Shown here: positions 59,509 through 64,000 of the stretch, piece by piece
How positions within the stretch are numbered: position 1 is the stretch's first letter
How the letters are laid out: each line of letters starts with the position of its first letter
DNA from: Panorpa germanica
Taxonomy: Eukaryota; Arthropoda; Insecta; Mecoptera; Panorpidae
Length of the DNA: 64,000 bases
Assembly: GCA_963678705.1 (NCBI GenBank)
Contig: OY783215.1
Location: forward strand, 16,535,740-16,599,739
Direction: 5' to 3'
Notes under the pieces: generated by a model
Told to the model about the DNA's origin: nothing
What the model saw: the letters and a program-made list of their open reading frames with translations, nothing else
Database searches by the model: none
Position numbers and translations under genes: made by a program

Positions 59509-62469
59509 GATCAGCACCTATTTGATTATTTTATGCCAATTATTGACCTCGTTTCCCATGAAAGACCTTAACCTTATGCCTTATCCATGTTTTATAGATA
59601 GTTGCAGAATAAAACGATTAAGATTTTAGGTAGATTAGTATATTACTAGATTTCCCAAGGTCCCAAGGTTTCATACTCCCTAATACAATTGCAGTACAAC
59701 GATTTACAGATCACTCATAGAGGGATGAGTGATTTAAATCCATCCCTCTATCACTATCTCACCCTTTGTACACATAAATCACTATTTAAATTGTAATATT
59801 TTCGTCATGATTCCTGAATGATACAATTAGATTTACATATATGAATGTTTGTCATACAAATACAGCGTACGCGATTTACCAGCGACATGACATCTCTTAT
59901 TTGATGTATGAAGTTAAGCCGATTCAATATGTCACACCTGTTCCGCATTTGTAAGATGGGAGATGGAAGAATAGATGAATAGGAATGGGAACAGGAATGG
60001 GATGTTGAAAGGAAGCAGTAGGGGATACAGGATGTAGGATATGACCGTGACATACTGATAATACCGAACAATGCTTATCATACGTATCAGAACGTTTGTG
60101 CTGAATTTGGATTCCCAAGATGCATTGCTGTATTAGGATGACGATTTGAAGCACCGCGCCACTATACACTATACAAATAGGGAAACGTTTCTAGCTATTA
60201 AAGTAAGCGTTTACACGTTGGCTTTAAAATATAAATAACATAATACATTAAATATAAAAATATGACACATTAAAGATATTGGACAAGTAGAAATGTGTGA
60301 TTTTAAGTAGAAACAGAAGAATAAAGAACATCGCCACCAGTAACATATAGTACATTTCAAAAATTAGAGCAACGAATACCGATGTTTCCCCAGCAAACAT
60401 TTTGGAGGTTAATTCTATTACTTTTCATGACTTTTTTGTCATGAACGCGTTTGTTTTCTATTCAGTTGTTCATAGGGAATGTCTCTTTTATGAGCTACTT
60501 ACTGTTGAATAAAAGCGACTCCTGTGACAGGTAGGGATTCAATTTGAACTAAAATTGATTTTCTGTGTGTTGCTCCAACTTGTAAAATGTTAGAATTGAA
60601 ATGTACGAGTGACTTGGACTTTACCATTCTATTTCACCAAATGTTTACTGGGTCCAAAATACTTATCAAAACAATCAGGGTATTCACTTTTCATCTTTCG
60701 GCTCGCAATGCTAAAGCACATGTCAAACCATCTTCAGCTAAGACATGTTGAAGGGGTGAACCGTATTAGTGACGTGAATGAAATCTGGGATATTACACTC
60801 GCGATTACTTCAAGATCTGGATTGAATATAATAATATGATATTAATATATTTACTTATAAGTAAGTATACAGTGTCCAGATTTGAGTCAATTATTTATTA
60901 ATATAGTAGGCATCATTTTATGAAAAGTATACTGTGGTTACGCTAGTGAGGACCGTTACTTTTTCTCCTATAACAGACTTATTTATATTTAAAATAAAAC
61001 CACCAAATACACAAATTAAACTAGCTATTTGTATAAAATGTAATAAAATTTGATTTAAAATTTAACATAATATATTAACACGTTTACAAATTTGGTGAAA
61101 CCTTTAATATGAAGGTCTACTTCCTCCCTACCACCGCCTCACCCTCCGTTCCAGCACCTATGCCTTCTATACTTTCAATGCCGTTAGGGTCGTCTGTATC
61201 AGTAGAGCCTCTATACTGAATTGTATTATATGTATATTTCTTGTTGAATTCCCTCTTATAAGATTGATGACGTTCAAATTGAATCCGCAACTGCGAAACT
61301 GTTTTGAATTCAATTTGGTAACCCCATCTCCTCAACCACCTACTCCCCTCCCCCCATACTCTTCATCGACGCCATAAAGCATACAAACCGGGGCACTATG
61401 TGATGCTTTGGTTATATACGCCTGTATACGTGTAAAGGTCTTATCACACAAGAAGACAGATTACAGAGTAAAAAGTTTGCAAATAGGGTAAAATAGTTTC
61501 ATTCTTGAATTTAAAAGTGAAACCCTTTTGGATTAAATATTACAATGATTTGTTAAGAAACCCCTATTTACGTACACAAAAATGTTGCTATTATAAATAT
61601 CTTATTCATTCTGTATTTAGAACCTGTATGAAAATTTAGTCTTGAAAATATAAAATCCGAATTAGAAGAAATTATAAAATACTATCCAACATATGTCCAT
61701 TATGTAATAATACCTTTATAATAAATATATATACGAATATAACTGAAATAACATATATATGAAAATCCAAATTCAATATAAGAATACATAAATAAGCACA
61801 GAATGAAAGAATATTTATTGTAATGATCAAAAAGCCGCTGATATGACTATATGTATATAATAAATGTATTATGTATACACTGACTCTTATCAATAGATAA
61901 TATATTTAATATTTTCTAGTGTTCATTTAAGTAAAAAGTGTAAATTGATTTTGAGAAATGCACGGTGTTAATACGACAGCACATTTGTAATTTATTTCGT
62001 GTGTGTAACCGCTGAACTCTCGTAATTTGAACTATACCTCAGTTACACTTAATAAATCAAAAGCAAATAGAATTTCTATAAAAAAAACTTCTACATCTTA
62101 AAAATGTTTTTACCTAATATTTGTAAATCTAAATCATATTTTATGTGTCACTTATACTAGCAGTAGATTGACGTCTGTCCTAAATTTATATCCACAAAAT
62201 GTCAATAACAAAGCATGACGCCTGACGTCTGACGTATTGACGTCTGAAATGATTATGTTTACAAAAAGGAAAGGTAAAAAAACAAAAACCGAATTGTAAA
62301 AGAAAATAAATTTAAACGAAAACGTGAGAAAAATAAATATATAATTATATGTATTACACAAGGATTCAAGGATCTCAGTCTATGTCTTCACAGATTTAAG
62401 CTGATAAAGGAAAACTAAAGAGTTTATTAAAGGACTTTATTAAAAATAACGAAAAGTTACTTGATGCTG
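59509..62469. other. No gene recognised; minor repeats
   Basis: An 11-bp stem inverted repeat (ATAGAGGGATG / CATCCCTCTAT) lies at 59718-59752. A segment near 62010 (CCGCTGAACTCTCGTAATTT) is related to one near 48630, and GACGTCTG words repeat near 62225-62250. A minus frame at 61117-61335 lacks an ATG start and is not convincing. Confidence 0.5.
62422..62445 (-). terminator. Candidate polyadenylation signals for the minus-strand exon at 62470-62585
   Basis: Reading the minus strand, AATAAAGTCC and AATAAACTC lie 25-50 bases downstream of the stop codon, a plausible distance for a short 3' UTR. Confidence 0.4.
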
Positions 62470-62585
62470 TCAGTAAAGGGGCTCGTCGTTCAATGAGTGG
62501 GCGACGGGCGGCGGCGTTGGGCGTCGGACAGACTTCTTCGCGGGTTCAGTGACAACGTAATTAGTTTTATTAGAAAAGAACATGC
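62470..62585 (-). CDS. Probable terminal exon of an unrecognised gene
   Basis: Acceptor CATATTTCAG at 62586-62595 (minus strand) opens a frame reading MFFSNKTNYVVTEPAKKSVR, then RPTPPPVAHSLNDEPLY and TGA. It is GC-richer than all surrounding DNA, Pro/Lys/Arg-rich and followed by poly-A signals, all consistent with a real C-terminal exon. A PPP tract and an acidic-aromatic C-terminus could be a cytoplasmic tail, but no family is recognised. Upstream exons would lie at higher coordinates and were not identified before the window end. Confidence 0.5.
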
Positions 62586-63453
62586 CTGAAATATGCTGGA
62601 ATAGAAAAGACACTGAAGCAGTGCTTGATTGTGGCAGAAATTTCTTTATCGTTTAACGCAGGGTCAGGGACAGTTCATTAGATTATCTAAAGGTAAGAGT
62701 CCAAATGTGCACAAGGTTCAGCAGTGGATGTATCGATGTCGCATCACTTAAATATTTAAAGTTTTGATTATATTGTAATTACCAATAATTAAATCTGGTA
62801 TTAAACTAAAAAAAAATATATTTATTTATTTCTGATTTATTTTTTATCTCATTGCCTTAGTTGGCGTTTTATAATTAATTAAATACGATTTATTACTCGT
62901 TAATAAAAAGTAACTTAAATTAAGTAAGACAGAAATAAGGTAATGATTAGTATAAACTAGAACAAATTAACTCTTAATATTTAATAGATAAAATTATTGA
63001 AGATTTTTAAATTGATCATCAATAACTTGAATGTTAGCTAAAAATTTAGCATTTTTTGACGCCAATTTTTTTTTTCATTAGCTACACATTTTCTTTTTAA
63101 ATTTTCCGATTCATTTCATTTTGAATTTTAAATATAATATACTATATATGAAATAGTTGCCGCAATCAAATTCCCTGATATTTCTAGGTGCATTAAATTT
63201 CCTCATAATTCCCGGATTCCCAGGTTTTCCAGGTCAACAAAAAAGTCCCAGTCTCCCTTAAATGTTAATGAGCACTATTTAAAAAAATCTTTGATAAATC
63301 TGCAATAGAATAAAAAGAACTAAAGTAAAATAAAAAAAGTAATTTTACATTTCCATGCAATTTCCTTAATTTTCAATTTATATAAAGTAATTTCATTATC
63401 AACGAATATAAAAAAATAATCAAAACATTTGACTACAATTAAACGAAAAAAAA
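62586..63453. other. AT-rich intron or intergenic; nothing recognised
   Basis: Long A/T homopolymers, no supported exon. Confidence 0.5.
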
Positions 63454-64000
63454 TTTATAATGAGTTAACGAGTTTATTTATGTAATATAAATGTTTATCT
63501 ATTAATAGAATATATTTTTTTGTGGATTACGATTAGATTTTTTGTACAATTGGTTCGTGATATTTGAAGGTTATTATGTGTGATTATTTTTAATTTTCGG
63601 GTATTTTAAAGAATAAGCATTCAGTAATTTTGTGAATATTGTATAGAGTTATATTTTTTTAATCTGATACATACTTGTGACGCATATTTTAAAGTGTTTT
63701 TTTTTTGTATCTTTGCTCCAGAAGGCAGTAAAGGTGCTTTGGAAGCGGAGGTTCTTCACAGGAATTGTTCCAAAGGTCTGTGACAAATTATGATACTTAT
63801 TTTTATGGTCGTTACCCTTTTTAGCAATCTATTACCACTTCTATTGCGTTTCCCCAGTTTTTTAATTACTAGTTTAGTTAGTAATTACTAGTACTGATTG
63901 TTTGTTCACTTAATTTTGGCCCTGTTTGCATCTAAACGCGATGAACACTCCTTTTGTGTGTTGCATTTGAACTTCTTTGTGAACAACTCCGCTGCTTATT
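63454..64000. repeat. Inverted copy of 34290-34836, continuing past the window end
   Basis: The exact reverse complement as far as I compared, starting abruptly at 63454. The match is still perfect at base 64000, so the duplication is longer than 547 bp. Confidence 0.92.
63722..63793 (+). pseudogene. Duplicated terminal exon (copy of 34497-34568)
   Basis: Acceptor TTTGCTCCAG, then the open frame KAVKVLWKRRFFTGIVPKVC DKL and a stop, the same as the minus-strand exon at 34.5 kb. The partner exon with the cysteine-rich segment is not present upstream on this strand within the window, because the duplication starts inside the intron. It may be an orphan exon or belong to an unseen gene copy. Confidence 0.45.

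Noticed and set aside
59718-59752. 11-bp inverted repeat ATAGAGGGATG / CATCCCTCTAT as a transposon end
   Set aside because: No partner or target duplication; probably an isolated palindrome.
61117-61335. 72-codon minus-strand frame with IESIEGIGAGTEGEA
   Set aside because: No ATG start, no splice context that I could confirm and no family resemblance.

Overview
The window looks like AT-rich nuclear DNA from an arthropod, most likely an insect. The evidence is small introns with clean GT-AG sites, a fragment of a dynein-assembly WD40 gene (DNAAF10/WDR92 type), a KLF-type zinc-finger exon, P-element-like THAP transposons, jockey-like LINE remnants, a hAT MITE, long TA microsatellites and a complex satellite. 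I cannot name the species. Nothing bacterial or viral was recognised.

Layout. 1-20316 is a continuous satellite of about 69 monomers of ~295 bp with irregular higher-order repeats, ended by a 200-N assembly gap (20317-20516). 20558-21609 holds four phase-consistent plus-strand exons of one gene, tentatively the C-terminal part of a Domino/p400/SRCAP-like remodeller. 23261-26524 is a P-type transposon coding on the minus strand; a near-identical second copy lies at 56253-59508. 27359-30925 may carry a spliced, probably noncoding plus-strand transcript, and nested antisense in it is the first coding exon of DNAAF10 (29447-29685). 31301-31687 is a GC-rich array of 17 perfect hairpins. 32580-33868 is a nest of related MITEs. 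34497-35387 has two minus-strand exons of a small cysteine-containing protein, whose last exon recurs inverted at 63722-63793. 35945-36954 is a complete three-exon gene (222 aa) of unknown function.

40256-47623 is a tandem pair of an unusual DNA element with ~740-bp terminal inverted repeats. It encodes an XPG/FEN-like nuclease followed, across a -1 frame break at an A8 run, by a CXC-type cysteine-rich domain. The first copy has lost its outer right end and is joined to a 499-bp segment that also exists at 49433-49931. LINE remnants lie at 39347-39580 and 50342-50917, a KLF exon at 51073-51223, a hAT MITE with a perfect 8-bp target duplication at 52967-53574, and a probable C-terminal exon at 62470-62585.

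The host genes appear unrelated to one another. The main biology is mobile and repeated DNA: the hairpin array and the long-TIR nuclease element are the two least conventional objects here. Both P copies share a truncated transposase frame, suggesting a non-autonomous element spread by an enzyme supplied in trans. All family assignments rest on motif recognition without a database search.
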